This document shows, piece by piece, positions 24,035 to 44,238 of a DNA stretch of 64,000 bases (the stretch's first letter is position 1; the number at the start of each line of letters is the position of its first letter). The notes beneath the pieces were generated by a model. The model saw only the letters and a list, made by a program, of their open reading frames with translations. It had not been told where the DNA came from and did not search any database. The position numbers and the translations under genes were made by a program. This DNA is from Eleginops maclovinus (Eukaryota > Chordata > Actinopteri > Perciformes > Eleginopidae): positions 15,154,600 through 15,218,599 of the forward strand of contig NC_086370.1 in assembly GCF_036324505.1 (NCBI RefSeq). The letters run 5' to 3'.

Positions 24035-24577
24035 TGACGAGCACGACCGTGTAAGAGCAGCTACTGACAATATTGTTTACACTTTTTTATTATTTATTAA
24101 GTTCATTTGGTCCAAGTATAGGAACATATATATTTAAGTGTGTCAGTGGCTTATTTTGAAATGGTGTTGCCATTATATGCCTTGGTTAAAACATTAATCA
24201 GTGTTTCAGTTAAGCTTTTAAAATGATGTGTGATATTTTGGTGAGGATGTTGTAACTTGTGTTCCCGTGTAACAGCCTAACCTATCTACTTGTTGCCATC
24301 TCAGCAGGTCTGATGTTGCACTGACCTTTTTATTTGTATTTTCCTTCACTCCTAATAGCTGATATAGATTCATTATCATGATGTTGTCGAGATGAATCTT
24401 TTATCAGTCCTGTAAATACGATTTTATGGTGCTGTAGAGCTTTTTGTGGACATTTCAAGTCATTGATGCCAATTTCATTTCAAATTCTATTTTTACATTG
24501 CAGAAATACAGTGCTGGGAAAAAGCTTGGTCAATCCTTGTGAGTGGGACAATTTGTTGTGCTACAAAATGTTTTTTA

Positions 24578-24583
24578 AATAAA
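24578..24583 (+). terminator. cuedc2: cuedc2 polyadenylation signal
   Basis: An AATAAA hexamer lies 544 bp after the cuedc2 stop codon in the sense direction. It is the first canonical signal after the stop that I see, giving a 3' UTR of about 0.57 kb. Confidence 0.65.
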
Positions 24584-26654
24584 GAGTATTTTCTGAAACA
24601 TCTTTTTAATGAACATTTGTACAGGGACTATCTTCAGTATTCCTCACCTAGGCCATAATTTCGGTACAGTGCCGACCCAAAACAACGGCTACCTGGATGA
24701 CGTTGCAAAACACATCTGGGTTTTTGATGCATTTGTTCCAGATTTGAGCAAAATTAGTCAGGAGATTAATGGCAAATGAAGTTGTGTGTTTCAGAGGCGG
24801 ATGCATTCAACCTTGAATTGTCCTTGTTACAAATAGCTCTCCTGCTAGCTCGCAACAAGAGGAAGTCCTGATTAAATGGTAATTCATTTTCTAGCACAAC
24901 AAATTCAATTCTCAAGAGGTGCAGAAACTGTTACAGCACTATCATATTTGGAGGACTGTGGTTGCCCGCTACATTTTAAGCGAAACATGCTGTGGAAGGA
25001 CTTGATTTTGAAGTTCAATCCAATAGAATTATCTCTATTTTTAGTAAAACTGTTTAGATTTGCAAATTCTCCAGTCATGTTTTTATTGTGAAGAGGGCCG
25101 TTGTGTGCTTTAAGGGTCTGTTAACATGAGGTTGGTCCTCTATCCTTTCATCTCATTTGTGTTGTGAATTTTGCTTTGCTTGTAATTGTTGGTTGTGGAC
25201 ATTTTTATTAGGATTGGTTTTCTAATTGTATTCTTGTCGGTTGTATTAGGATAAATGGGTTGGTCAGGTGTTTGTTTTTTCCAAATATATACCGTTGTTT
25301 TTTTGTGTTCCACTGTAACTATTACTATAAGTATTGTTTTTGATTGGTGGTTTACTCTAGAGGTAGATGTAATGCAATTGAGTGTTGAAAAGATGTGCTG
25401 TAACTGCAGCAAACGTGTCTTTAGTAACAATATGAAGCTCTTCAGTCAGATTTTGAACACTGCACTTCGAGAGATGTCGAAGTCTAACGCACAATTTGTA
25501 GTAAATAAATACTGATTTTTGTATATTATTCAGATTGTGTTTTTTTAATTGTTCACTCATATATTTGAGTTCATAGCTTTGTGTATATAAATGATCACAT
25601 CATTCAGGACTCGGTTGAAGTTTGAATACAAACTTTATTCATGGGAACAAGGAGAACACATACTATCTGTTCGAACAATAAAACCCACGCTGTCTCTATG
25701 AACCCTTATCAATCGCACCTTTAAAGCTGTTTAATACCAGAGTGAAAACAAACAAATGAGCATAAAATACAAAAAATCAAGTCATAACATTTTGTGCCAT
25801 GCCATTGTTAAGCGATGCGCACACAGTAAACAGGGTTAACCAAGCAATAGAGGAGAGACGAAATATCACTCTTACTTCATAAATTCTTTTTTTAGGGAAG
25901 AAGTATTTCTTTTTTCATGATCTTGTGGTGTAAGAAAAGGATATGCACAATATTAGCAATTTAAAGGGGAATAATGAAGCCCTGAAAATGTATATATTCT
26001 TAAAATTATGGATGTTGAGTTTTTTATATTTCACTTCATTGTCAGGAGGACAAAGCTTTCTGAATATCGAGATACTGTCTCCTAAGTTGTATGTTGGTTT
26101 GGCACAATCAGCACAACACTTTTTTAATGCACATTCTTTAAACAGTTCTGAAGTGCACTTTTAACCTGGAAATAAAACAGCCATTATCCCCTTGTGCTTT
26201 TAGTCTTTTAAGTTATGTTGCATATAAGCAAGAATAAGTGCATTTCAAAGGATTGTAAACCGACAGAAATCAAAAGAGCAAGTACAGGTTTCTAAGTGGA
26301 ATCAAATGTTTGTACACATCGCAAAGAGATTTCATCTTAGATCTGCTGCATTTAATACAGCATAGTGAATATTTGTAATGCAGCAGTATAGTGGATGGAC
26401 CAGGTAACTAGACAACTTCACCACTAGATGGCATATTATGTTGAAATGCAAAGGCTAATACATACAGTAAGCCTATCCAAGCAGATGGCATTGCTACTTC
26501 CGTCTTTTGAAAAGAGACACAAATTAAAAATGTAAGCAGTTCAGTTTAAACACTTCTACAGTTTTAAGCTTAGTTTTGCAAGAAAACACTGCCTGCAATT
26601 ACTTTTTTTTAAATGTATTCTCTGCACAATAGCTGCCCACTGCTCCTAGTACTA

Positions 26655-26750
26655 GGATGAGGACCAATTTCATTGTGTGTGCTCTGCTGTGTGCATGTAT
26701 GTGACTAATAAAGAGGGTTTCATCCTCCGATTCTATCTATCTAACTAACA
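26655..26750 (+). mobile_element. Non-LTR retrotransposon 3' tail fragment
   Basis: The order CAATTTCATTGTG ... GACTAATAAAG ... CGATTCTATCTATCTA is the typical 3' end of a teleost LINE/SINE family: an AATTTC core, an AATAAAG hexamer, then a short tandem tail. The 5' part is too diverged to delimit and the family cannot be named with certainty. Confidence 0.55.
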
Positions 26751-27412
26751 TTGCAGTGTGTCTTTTATTTTTCAGTGTTCCCTCACCTATTACTGGTACT
26801 CGGAAAAACACATTCATAAAGTCAAATAAATCAAACAAGAGCATAAATTAACACAAAGCAGCATTGCTCGGCTTAAACATTTTAGCTGCAAGCAGTCACA
26901 TATTCTTTCAGCTGTATATACGAGCCCCTTTTTTCCTCACACATGTTTTTTGATCATACTCTTCCCAGTTTCATGTCAGAGTTCTCATGTGTTTTATTAC
27001 CGTGCCTATGCTGTCTTCACTGAAACAGAACATTCTTGTAGATCCCTTCCCAAATATCATGTAGTAAGGCGTGGAGATGGCTGGATAAATAGTTTTGAAG
27101 ACCTGTCATCTTTGAAGCAAATCTGTTTTAAAGCTGTGATAAAGATGGAGAATACAATATGATCACTCCACACTTTGTAAGGTAACCCACAACTGTGTTA
27201 TTATATTTGTATAAGAAAATTAATTTTGCACTATTTATTATATTCCATGACTCATCCACTAGTAATTATAGTATAGAGGTTGTTTGAAAGGTACCATCTC
27301 ATACAACTTATCAACTGGGTGAGCAAAACAAAAACTTGAATTATGAGAATGCTGTAAAGACACTTTTCCACATGAACGTGTCTAGACTCAAGCCAAATTA
27401 GGCCTGCTATTC

Positions 27413-27450
27413 AAGGACAAAAGGCTTCTTCAAGAAGGGAAATTGTCCTT
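27413..27450 (-). other. hif1an: Nested stem-loop in hif1an 3' UTR
   Basis: Outer arms AAGGACAA (27413-27420) and TTGTCCTT (27443-27450) are exact complements. Inside them CTTCTT (27425-27430) and AAGAAG (27432-37) form a second palindrome. It would lie in the hif1an 3' UTR about 130 nt after the stop codon. It may be an RNA structure; not tested. Confidence 0.45.
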
Positions 27451-27582
27451 AAATTAGTAGGTTGGCACTGGGAGACCACTGTGCAATGGAGCTCCAAAGT
27501 CAGAAGGTGTTTGACGCACACAGCAATTTTACTTCCACACAGCAAACAAAAGCTGCTTTCCAAAGCAGTTTTTAGAGTGTCT

Positions 27583-33899
<6,317 letters not shown>

Positions 33900-34309
33900 G
33901 GTCGCGGACAAGCGCTGGTTCCCTGCCTCTGTCCTCCTCACAATGAAACACCCACACACCTCCCTGTCTTCCGGACTCTGCCCTGCTAGGCCACAGAGAC
34001 TATCATACAGGCTTTCCCATTCACCGTTACATTAATGAAGCAAAGCCGTCCTGCAGCAGCCCCTCTCCCAGGCTGTTCCGTGTAGGTGTTTACACTCCGT
34101 GTTGACAGCCAGAAAGCCAACGACGAGAATCTCAGAAATCAGGAAAACACTCAGATAGTTTTAAGCCTTTAATATGGGACAGCGACATCTAACGTACTGG
34201 ATGCTAGAATGCTCATGGTGTAACACTTTCTATTCACCACCAGGGGGCACTATTGCACTAGGTTTTCTTGCAATTTTTCTGAAAATGTATGATCAAACAG
34301 AAAATATCA

Positions 34310-34585
34310 CAAGTGATACATTAAAATTATCATAATTATGTGTTTTATATGATTCTATATTTTTTATATTGCTATATATTTACATATGATGCAATTCTAT
34401 ACCTCATTATGAAATGATGTGTGCAATAAGGCCATGTGTTGCCCATGCAGTGGGTATAGATATGTTTTTTTATTTGGTCTTTATATTGTTTAATTTCTCT
34501 TATAAGTTTATAATTTTTTCTCTTTTTTGGCTGCTGTAACAAAGTGCATTTCCCCCATAGGAACAATAAATGTGGTATCCCATTT
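34310..34585 (+). mobile_element. Non-LTR retrotransposon 3' end fragment
   Basis: The order GGCTGCTGTAACA, GCATTTCCCCCATAGG and AACAATAAATG repeats the structure of the copies at 29.4 and 55.3 kb. The tandem tail is degenerate. AT-rich sequence upstream is probably part of the element, but its 5' edge is unclear. Confidence 0.5.
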
Positions 34586-37500
34586 CAAGTAAAAAAAAAA
34601 TCAAAAAAAGTTTACTTTTCTTGAGTATTTCATTTATATGCCTCCTGCACTGCATTTCAGAGGGAGTTACTGTCATTTTTATCCCATCAAATGTATCTTA
34701 CAGAAGGCTTGGTACTCGAGATGAGGGACGCCCAGTCTGCTGATTATTTTGACTGCAATAGACAGCAAAGAAAAAAGTGTCTTTAGACAAAAGATGTTAT
34801 TATTTTTTAAATAAAAGGCATTGTTAAATTCCTAGCAGTGTAAACGTTGAAATCAGCTCCAATTCTAGTTGCAAGAATGTTTGAGTATCATGATGAAAAT
34901 AACAATAAATATAATGACAGTGTTTTTTCTTCCAGTTTTGATGCTTTTCTGCTTCTGTTGATAATGCTTCCTTTTTTTAAAGTCTTTCGTGCAGACTACC
35001 ATGCTATTTTAAATTGTGGAAGTAGTTATTTCATTTAATGAAAGATTGAGGAATAAAGTACTCTAACCTGAAGTGAAATTCAAGAGGACTTCCTTCACAG
35101 TAAGCCACAGGGGGCCCTCGTTGTACTCAACCCCACAGCACGCAGTTCACCATCCTGCCTTGTGATTACAAGACATGTCGAAAATCATCTTTAAAGCTTT
35201 GGTTTTTACTGTCAATGCGTCACAAAATCAATACAATGTGCAGGGAAATAAAGATATTTAATCATTTTTTTTGTCAGAAAAACATTTACAGCCCTAAGGA
35301 ACAGTACATTACACTCAAGAGTGAAGCAACAGGCAGCGACTGAAAGTATGCATTGTAGTAGAGAAAACTGACCAAAAGTATAAGATTTACAAAACTGTTT
35401 CAATAACATTAGATTACAGCAACACTGTGATGGATAATTCCGCATGTTCGGTATTTCCGTTTATTTAGCTGATAATACATACTTTTACAAAGACAATCTC
35501 AGTCTGAATGCTTCCATCAGTGCTCATCAACATTGAGTTACAGTAGGACGCCATGATGCAGTCATGCCATCGATAAAGTTTATAAGAGGACACATTATCT
35601 TTCCATTGATCATGTTTAGAAGTCATCCCTGTAACTTTTTCTCTCTTTTTGAAAGACAAAGCAAACAGTTTTGAAATCCTGAAAGTCAATATTTACCTGT
35701 GGTCATCATTGCCTCAGCACTGAATTGATAACTCTTGATGAGATAGCAGTTCACACTGTACCTTGCTCACTGAAATGGTCAGCTGATGGAGCCTGGTTCT
35801 GTTTTCCCAATGTCATGCTGGTATTGAACTCGATGGAGTGCATCTTGTCAATCACTTTGATCATTGTCTCTCTGTGGTGTTACCATTTTTGTGATATCTT
35901 TACAAGCCATATACAGAAATGAGTTTATCTCAAAAGCATTTCCTGATTTGTTTTGTAAAAACCTGATTCATCTTCTGTTTTCTCTTCACTCAGGCTTTAT
36001 CAGCAGATTTCCACTGTGGGGACTAGTTTTGGCTCCCTGGTGGGTTCCCATGCTCTGTGTTTCCTGTGCAGATCAGTGAGCTGAGCTGAGTTGATCCCCC
36101 TGATGCTCCCCTCTCCCCATTCTTTGCAGAAAGAGCCAGGAGATTGACCACCCCGGTGAGCCTCAAGAAGCTTGTATCTCAATCCTGCTGATAGCAACAA
36201 ACATACACTGCCTTCTCCCCAGCAGATGGACTGCTGTCAAAACAAAGACTCTCTTGAGGAGATACTGTTACAATGAAACAGTTTCCTGATGAGTAGAAGC
36301 GTTTAATGTTTCTGGAGGTTATACTGCAAACCGACACAAAGACGCAAAATATGTAAAAACAGAGTTTTATTTCAAGAGGCCATGGAGAACGTCCCAATCA
36401 TATGTATTCATCTGTGTTGGCTTTCTCTCACATTCATACTGACCCTCGCCCCTGTAGGTGTTGTAGGTCCAGAACCCCTAAGCCATAAATCCTATTAGTC
36501 AAGGATTCTCTGAAGCATTATAAGTCGTTTTCCCATCTTTTGTTGATTGTATTATCTCTTGCTACCTGAGAGAAATCTGCCTCTGTGTAATTCATACAAA
36601 AAGTTAAAAATTAAAGGAAAACATACATCCATCCACCATCATTTCAAATTGTATAATTGTTTTTAATGATGCTCATACTATAAAGTTAAGTGTACACATT
36701 TATATCAAAAATATGTGTTCCTATAAAAGTTTTAATTCATTTTTCATGCTCTATGAGAAAGCTTAAAGCCTCACTCTTCCTCTGGGGTGTCCCCTCTCCC
36801 TCCGCCACCTTCGGGCTCAAGTGTTATGGCAAATTGGACATGGCAGGGCCAGCCCTAGAGACGGAAGTTCAGACCCCTCGGTCGGAGGTCGTGTCACTCT
36901 CTGGGAAATTATGTATTATGATCAACGTTTTGTGATTTTTCACACACCATTATTACGTGTGCCCGATCCAGTTCACCTTCCTCCCTAGTGCTTGTTCATT
37001 TTAGGGGAAAAAATTGACATAATGCTGGTGATTATTAAGATGTTTGACTCAAACTGTGGCCTCTGGTTGTACAAATCTGCCAATAAAGACAAATTAAGAT
37101 ATTATAGTGCAGCAGGGTAAAGGGTAAGTGGCAATTTGGGCTTTATAACCATTCATTTACTCTTTCTCTTTGAAGCTGAGATATTTAGCTTCTCCAAGTC
37201 CAGCACCTGACATTAGGTCTCCAGGTTAAGCACATTATTATTTTCATGTACTGCCCACCAGAGCAATGCACTCTCTTTCATCTCCGCTGCTGATGCACAA
37301 CTGATCCTGGCAGAACAAGCTAACAGTGTTCCAGGTGTGTCAAACTGCTGAACACAAAAAACAGTTAAACATGTTTTTCGGTCTGGCTTTCCCACACATT
37401 AACTGACTTGATGTGTTGGCAGTTTTTTTTCCTTTGTGTGATTTATATTTACATGTGGGTATAAGCAAGCAATTTTCTGCTGATAGTGAGCCAGAGCATG

Positions 37501-38786
37501 ACAGCATGACTCACAAACTTAACTGCAGAAAAAACTCTAAATAAGAATGCATTCTAAACAACCAGTTTTGAATGTCTTTGTTAAGTTTAATCCAAAATGC
37601 ATGGGCTAATTATAATTCTGTATTAAAAATCCTGTGAATTGACATTTTTAAGTGCCTTTTAGTACTTCCTATCACAGTAAATTGCAGAGCTTCCACAGAG
37701 CTGCCAGGCGAAGACTTGGTATGTTGGTTCTTTTGTTGGTGACAGGGCTTTCTTGCATGCCAGGCAGAGCAATCCGGCAAGCCCACAGGGGTCATCAGAG
37801 GAGGGAGGAGTTTCGATTATGATCATTATTTGGTAAATAAGATGTCAACAAGGTGTTTCCTTGACACTTTATTAAGTAAAAGGAGGAAGGTGCAGAAATG
37901 AACGCCCCCTTCTCAATGGGAACTCTAATCTCCTCTTTCATGTCTCATCTCGTCTGAAGGGTTACGGCTTCAGCTGCCATGTGCTAGTCTGCCTGGGCCT
38001 GGCACTTCTTACTTGCAGGTGGGGTGAGTCTCCTGGCAAGCATGTGTTTATAAAACCCACTTGTTTGGGCACAATACTTGAACTAACTTCTTTTGAGAAA
38101 ACAGTGTGAATCTGTGCAAAGCCTTTTCCCAAAGTCCTTTAGAAGGCGACAGCCCATTGAGAGTAGAGAAGAAGGGATTACCTTCCTCGACAGTGGTGCA
38201 TTTCCGAGAGAGCTGATTAGCTCTGCATTCATTGTTAAATCGAGCAAAGGAAGGCCCTAGAGGAGTGAAAGGATCCAAATAGGTGGGCCCAGAAATAAAA
38301 CAGCCGCAGGAAGCCCTGCACAGGCAACCCCAAAGTTTTCCCAACATTTCTTTCACCCACTCCTAAGGAGGTGCGGCGTGAAAAAGGAGATTAGCATACA
38401 AAATAAGAGGCGGGATGATTTTTAAGGGCAACTTGCCTCATGCCCTCCACCCCCACGGCCCTGCTCTGTCTGGACAAAGTTAATTAAACTAGTATTAAAC
38501 AGTAAAGAAACTTCCAAGCGCTGGGGAGTTAGGGGGCTCTTTGAGGATTACCATGATGAGTGAGAGGACGGGGAGGTATTTGTTGAGGCGAAATTGAGAA
38601 AGGCGTGATGGAACGAAGAGAACGCTGGAAAGTTTACTATTCTTGTTGGTTTGCCCAACGGTGTCCTCACCCTTATGTGAACAATGTGAAGAGGAAAGTT
38701 GTGTTTACTGAAACCCATCCGATAACACAAAGAGTAAAGAAAGATGAATGCTTTCTTCAGGCTGAATGATATATAAGATGGAAGGA

Positions 38787-38800
38787 TTTATTCTTTTATT
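38787..38800 (-). terminator. wnt8b: Probable wnt8b polyadenylation signals
   Basis: Two minus-strand AATAAA hexamers (TTTATT on + at 38787-38792 and 38795-38800) lie about 0.7 kb downstream of the wnt8b stop codon. Other candidates may exist. Confidence 0.5.
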
Positions 38801-39511
38801 ACATTTTAATAGAAAACAAACCATAAAGGCAACTAACAATAAAGCAAAACTAGGAAATGCTGTGCAATAAATTAACAATGTACAGTACAAAGTGCTTCAT
38901 TTTATATACAATTAAATACATCAAGAGGGCAGCAAAGGTCAGGGCGGACCAGACTTTCCAAAAAAAATTACAAAATGTTTCTTAATAAATGTAAAGCTTG
39001 GCTATAATAGTTGAAACATACAAATATAACTACTAGGCTGACAGTATTAGGCATTCATGGGATTACATCCTGACTGGTTCTTGATAATTGTGTTTTCAAA
39101 AGCTGATTATGCCAATGTTAAACCATCATATCATCCACTGCTCAAAAAGTAACTGTTTACATTTTCCTGTGTATGTATGAAAATAAATTAATCATGTTGT
39201 GGCGAATTTAGCAGTCAGATAAATGTTCTTCAAATGCCCAGTGACTTTTGATAATGTTTTAAAAAGTATAAAAATATATCTTAAATACATTTATACCAAA
39301 AACTCTACAAAGTTGTGAACTTCTCTACCATGTGACTTTGTGCACATCCCACAATCTTTAACTTTTAATAGAAAAAAAGACAATGAAGATGGTCTGAAAT
39401 TGTATTGTTTGCTTATCTGTTGTCCAAAACACACACTATCTGAACATGCACAGGGAGTCTGTTGACCGAACTGCAGTGACACACATATGATGACACTTGT
39501 GATAAGGGTGC

Positions 39512-42500
39512 TCAGTGCTTCTTCCTCAGTCTGAGGTTCTTCCGGCGGCTACCGGCACTCTCATTCCTTCCCCTCTGACCTCCTTTCTTTACACAGAAGT
39601 ATTTAGTCACTGTCTTTCTGCACTGCTCACACTTCACTGCGCAACACCAGTGGAATTTGCAATTACAGCTTGACACCATCTCCGCTTTGCGCTCCTCCAC
39701 AGCCAGGCCGCACTCTCCACATAGCCTCTTGCAGCTGCGCTTCTCCCATTTGCTCAAGTTCTTGCCCTTCTTAAGGCACTCGCGGCCCTCTGTGCCCGGC
39801 AAGCCCAGAGTGCGGTTTTCAAGGCAGTAATCAGGGGAGTCTTCAAGGTGGACCAGCTCCTTACGAGAGATGGAACTGAAGGTCTCGGCGACGGCCCCTC
39901 GGCTGGCAGCACTGTTCCCAGCTCCTCGTAGGAGATCCACCTTCAGAGCCCTGTGGTACTTCTCTTTCAGGTAGTTCCCCACCTCCCTGAACTCTGGCAG
40001 CTGCAGCCAGCAGGTCTGGGTGGTGCAGCTTCCTGACACCCCGTGACATTTGCATGTCTTCTGCATGGTCCCCTTCACAGCCTGGAGACAAAAAGAAACT
40101 TTGTTAAAATGTGTTCATAGTTTACCGTGTTGAAGAATGTTAGTTTTATGGGAGAAAAATTCCCTGGTTGTGAGTATTGTCACTCATGTTTATATGTCGC
40201 TGAGTGTGTGTCAAAGACAGGATGTCCATTGTCTCTTGATTGATGTGTTGTCAAATTAACTAATTGTATTCTCAAAGTTTTCGTGTTCAGTATAAAAGGA
40301 TGAATACACTGAAAGGAAGAAATGATAGCTTCAAGGTCCACAGTTGAGTTTCTTTGTCGTTCTTAGTGTTTCCTGACTTTACCCGACAAAAAACAGCTGT
40401 CGGTTGAAAGGGACGTTTTCTTTTCTTGAGGAGGGGATGAACTTTCTGTTGAAGTGAGGCTGAATCAAAGTTTCACATCGAGTGCTATTGTCCCCCCAGA
40501 AGAAATAGAAGTATTTATTTAGCATGTTCATTATCAACATGTTTTCTAGTGTGAGAAAACCCAATTGAGACTCCCATTGAGTGGGGAAATGAAAAAGGAG
40601 TTTTTCTCTCTTTCTATCCCCATTTTTTTCTGTTACAATGATGCTCCAGGTGCCATGGGGATCCTAGGGCCCAACAGGGGGGAGCAAAGGCATCGTAAAC
40701 AAAGAGCACTTCAGCTGCACGCCTGTGGTCCCCTCAGACTCCCTCGGGGCCAAACAAAGACCAACATAAATGTGGGATCCTTATTGCAAGAATAAAACTA
40801 AACACTTATTTTAAAAAGCAGCATAATACAGAATGCTGTGCAATGTCTGGCTCCCCAGGATCTCTAATTAAGCTTGCACCAGTGATCCTGAGATTTTTCG
40901 AGTTGAGGTATTGTCATAAGGGGCTTTCAGCACTAGTAAATAGGCCCTTCTGGTACACCGAACACACTGTTATTATTGGGGACGAGTGGCACCTCACTTA
41001 TAGCGACGTGAAAGGGATGCTTGGGTGGCAGTGTAATTCTGGAAAAAATATTCAAAAGGTGCTTTACACTGCTCAATCAGTTGGAGGGCCGAGAGAGATT
41101 CCCAAAATGTCCAGCAATCTACCACCACTCAGTTTAAATACTGTATGGCTCAAATAAAGGCATCAACATCAAATACTGGTGTTGCATCTTACACCAAGGA
41201 CTTATCTCTCATTGCCAAGTGGATGGAGTGAATTAGGAGAACCTACTGTACCTTGCGCCCGGCCTCGTTGTTGTGGAGATTCATTGCTGCCCGTGAATCC
41301 TGCCCAGTCTCCAACGCGTCCACAAACTGTTTGGAAATGGCCTCGCCAAAGCCAACGTTATCACTGCAGCCGCCCCAGAGCCAACCATGACCACCTAGCA
41401 GAATTGAAAAAGAATTAAGATAGAATGAGCCGTGCGTTTTCACTCAAGCGTGTTTTGTATGAACACATGAGTGAACCTTTCTGACCTCGTTGTCCGTTCC
41501 TGCTATCGTCGCAGCCACAGTTGTCAAAGTCTCCGAGGCTGCAGTTCCTGGTCAAAGTGTACATGACTCCAGCAGAGCTGATGGCATGGACAAACGCTGT
41601 CTCTCGATTTGCTGTGAGCAGAGAAACTCATTTATTAGCTTGTCTGATTACAAAGATCCCTCAGGAATTGTAAACATTATATCACAATATCCTTTCCCTT
41701 AGTAAGAGTAGTCCCTTGGTAACATTTTTTGACATAATGATTCAGTCACCTATATTCTATTCAGGGCATAGTGGCATCTACATATCTAAAATGTGACTAC
41801 ATTAAGTTTTTCAAAGGTTGTATTGCATTAAATTGAACTTTTGTCAGTATTGCATTCATCAGTTGCAAATAAAGGCAGTGTTTCTGGGGGTATTAGGAAA
41901 TGGATTAGTGTGTTTGTTTTGCCTCTAAGCAACCATGCCAACTGTATCCATCCCAAAGGATGCTGAATGTTTCAACTGAGCAAACATTTCCATTTCACAA
42001 AGGGAAGAAAACCTGCACTTACAAAAGAGTATCGAGACTTCTTTTAAATTCCATTAGCCATGTTTCTTATTTAGGCTCTCTCCCAGGCTGTCTGCAGTCT
42101 AGAGATGTTTTAGTAATGTCTGGGGAGTCTGGACCTACCGCTGCGCAGGCTGCTGTGGGTGGACAGCTGTAGAGCTCTCTCTGGGCAGTTCCAGCGGTCC
42201 CATGCAAACTGATATTTGCACTCCTCTATGCCACTCTGAGCTCCTGCTGCCACACTGCTGGAGTAGATCAGGTATGCCTGCAGTAATAGAGACGGGGGAA
42301 ATATTTAACATATAAATCAACACACAGGCACCGAACATTTTGCAACAGTGATAACATGCTTATAGGTCCCACCCATTTAGAAGATCATAAATATAATTTT
42401 TAGCAGACAAAGTTGAATAAATTACTAAAGCCTAAGCCTATGAAATGGTGAGCAAAATCAAATGTTAAAAAGAAAAACAAAAGGAGTAATGATGCTCTTT

Positions 42501-44032
42501 TAAATGTTTTTCTCCCACTGGTGTCATACTCTGCTCTTACATACTTTACTCCTGGATGTGTTTTGTCACTTTCCATCTCAAGAATTTCAAAATGGATATC
42601 ATATCAACAAGCCCTTAATGTGGAGTTTGCTTGTTTTCAGTTTCATGACAAAAACAATGTGAACGGATTTCAACGTTATTCTACTTTTTAGACTCTATCA
42701 TCCCCGATGAATGCGTCGCAATTGTTGAGCTTTCTCAAACCAGTACGCTCTGTCCTTGGCTTTCGCTCGCCTCTCTTCAGCTTGTTCACACTGTGTGAAC
42801 GATAATATAACTAATATGTCTCAAGTGGCCTTTGCTGAGATGAAGTGCCACCTCTTTCACAGGGGTCTGGCTCACTAATGATGACCACCCACTACAGCAA
42901 TGCCTGCCCTCGCCCCTTAAAACATTCAACCCGCAGATACGCAGAGCCTCTGAATAAGGTCAAGTGTACGATCAGGGGGAAAAAAAACCACAAAGGGCCG
43001 AGAATATTACTGATATATCATTAGTGCCATTGTTGCATAGATACAGGAACAAGATACACTTGAGCCCAGATATCACAAGGACAACGCAGAAAACGTGTTT
43101 TCTCTCCCTCTTCTTTTGGGAAAAGGACTCTGAGAAAAAGATCAAAAGAAAGTTGGCTTACCTTGGGTCCAGTCATCAGGAAATTATTCACTGACCTGGA
43201 AAAGGAGACAGCTTATTCACTCAGGGAAGCTCAGTGTCCTTCACAAATTCCTCTGCTAACATCTCTCATTAGTGCGCCTTGTAACATGTTAAACCGTGAC
43301 ACCAGTATGCATCCAAACCTCAGTGAACAATACTGCTGAATTTGTTTAAAAAGTTTCTAGAAATGTAAGAATGCAGGATAATGACTTCATGTTATTATCA
43401 CTTGACTTCATTTGCCGTTGCAGATTGTGTCAATCATGTTCATCCTTTCTATTTGAAAAGGAATGCAGCCATAAATGTTGGGAGTCCATTTATACACTTT
43501 TACTGGTTTGCCTGTCGTTAAGAATGTGGTAATAAGTCTTTATAAAAAATATATTTTTGCAAGTTTCAAGTGATGATAATTAAATATATCGATTTATTTT
43601 TTTAAATAAGCAATAAGAAGTAATTATATATTTTTTTACAACCCAATACTTGTACTCGATAGCACCTGATCTATAAATGTTTAGCAAATGATTAGCTATT
43701 AATAGAGCCATTAGCACCAACTTATTAATCCTTAATTAAAAAGCTACTAGAGAAATTATAAATAAAAACATAAGCAATTCCTTATTTTACATTTCCTGTG
43801 TTTCCAATTTGCTAATTGTTAAAGTAAGTGATTTAATTGGCCATGTTATGCCTTTTGGAAAATGCTATATGAGAGAAATGCATGGAGATGAACATCAACA
43901 GGGCTCAAAATGAAACTGTGTTTTGAAAAAGTATGAATATTTCATGATAAATGAAACTCACCAGCAGCAGTACGACCTCATGTGAGCCACGAGAATGAAA
44001 ATGTAATAGAAAACCTCCAAATGCATGAACAT
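39512..44032 (-). CDS. wnt8b: Wnt8b secreted signalling ligand
   Basis: Six coding exons on the minus strand, 5' to 3': 43962-44032, 43162-43195, 42139-42277, 41486-41611, 41252-41394, 39512-40081. All are GT-AG; phases close to 360 aa (human 351). The protein starts with a hydrophobic signal peptide (about residues 1-24, [18 protein letters not shown]...). It then runs through the Wnt-8 core: [59 protein letters not shown] and [15 protein letters not shown]. The acylation motif [10 protein letters not shown] is intact, with Ser187 the palmitoleoylated residue. The C-terminal Cys-rich domain ends with a basic tail ([11 protein letters not shown]). The wording is closer to WNT8B than WNT8A, notably in the [24 protein letters not shown] stretch. 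Vertebrate Wnt8b acts through Frizzled/LRP6 and patterns forebrain and hypothalamus; the same role is inferred here. The very short 34-bp exon 2 is easily missed but is needed for the frame. Confidence 0.96.
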
Positions 44033-44238
44033 CCTGACAGGTGAGGGTGTGACGGTGACTCAGAGCCCGTCCAAAGCCTGCACACGGTCTAACGATGGAG
44101 AGGAAACTGAGCTACCAGCACATGAAGCTTCACCAGAGCTTCCAAGATTCAAGGAGGGGGCTCTGAAATGGAGCTGCTCTCGTCCCAACAAGAGATTATC
44201 TGCTTAATTAAAGATTTTCCCCCTTCTTACTCTCTCGG

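Larger units (their letters stand above)
24600..27582. other. Convergent intergenic region and hif1an 3' UTR
   Basis: The cuedc2 (+) and hif1an (-) 3' ends converge here. AT-rich, with no exons recognised; open frames at 24876-25091, 25140-25430 and 25255-25515 are chance. Minus-strand AATAAA signals (TTTATT on +) occur at 25634-25639 and about 26763-26768, so the hif1an 3' UTR could run 0.8 to 2 kb past its stop. A retroelement tail lies at 26660-26750, and a stem-loop at 27413-27450. Confidence 0.5.
33900..39511. other. hif1an-wnt8b intergenic region and wnt8b 3' UTR
   Basis: The hif1an promoter should lie just above 33,900; no TATA box is evident. 34,200-38,780 shows no exon of SEC31B or NDUFB8, the genes lying here in human. 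The stretch 38,000-38,600 is less AT-rich, unique and CNE-like. The wnt8b 3' UTR probably extends from 39,511 to minus-strand AATAAA signals at 38,787-38,792 and 38,795-38,800. A retroelement tail sits at 34,520-34,580. Confidence 0.5.

Noticed and set aside
33900..33959. Possible 20-residue N-terminal extension of hif1an
   Set aside because: The upstream in-frame codon at 33957-33959 is GTG, not ATG; the conserved start is the ATG at 33897-33899.
34200..38780. Search for NDUFB8 or SEC31B exons
   Set aside because: No exon-like stretch with matching residues was found; short frames such as 36690-36935 show no resemblance.
39861..40091. 76-codon minus-strand frame overlapping the last wnt8b exon
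   Set aside because: Out-of-frame shadow of the wnt8b coding exon.
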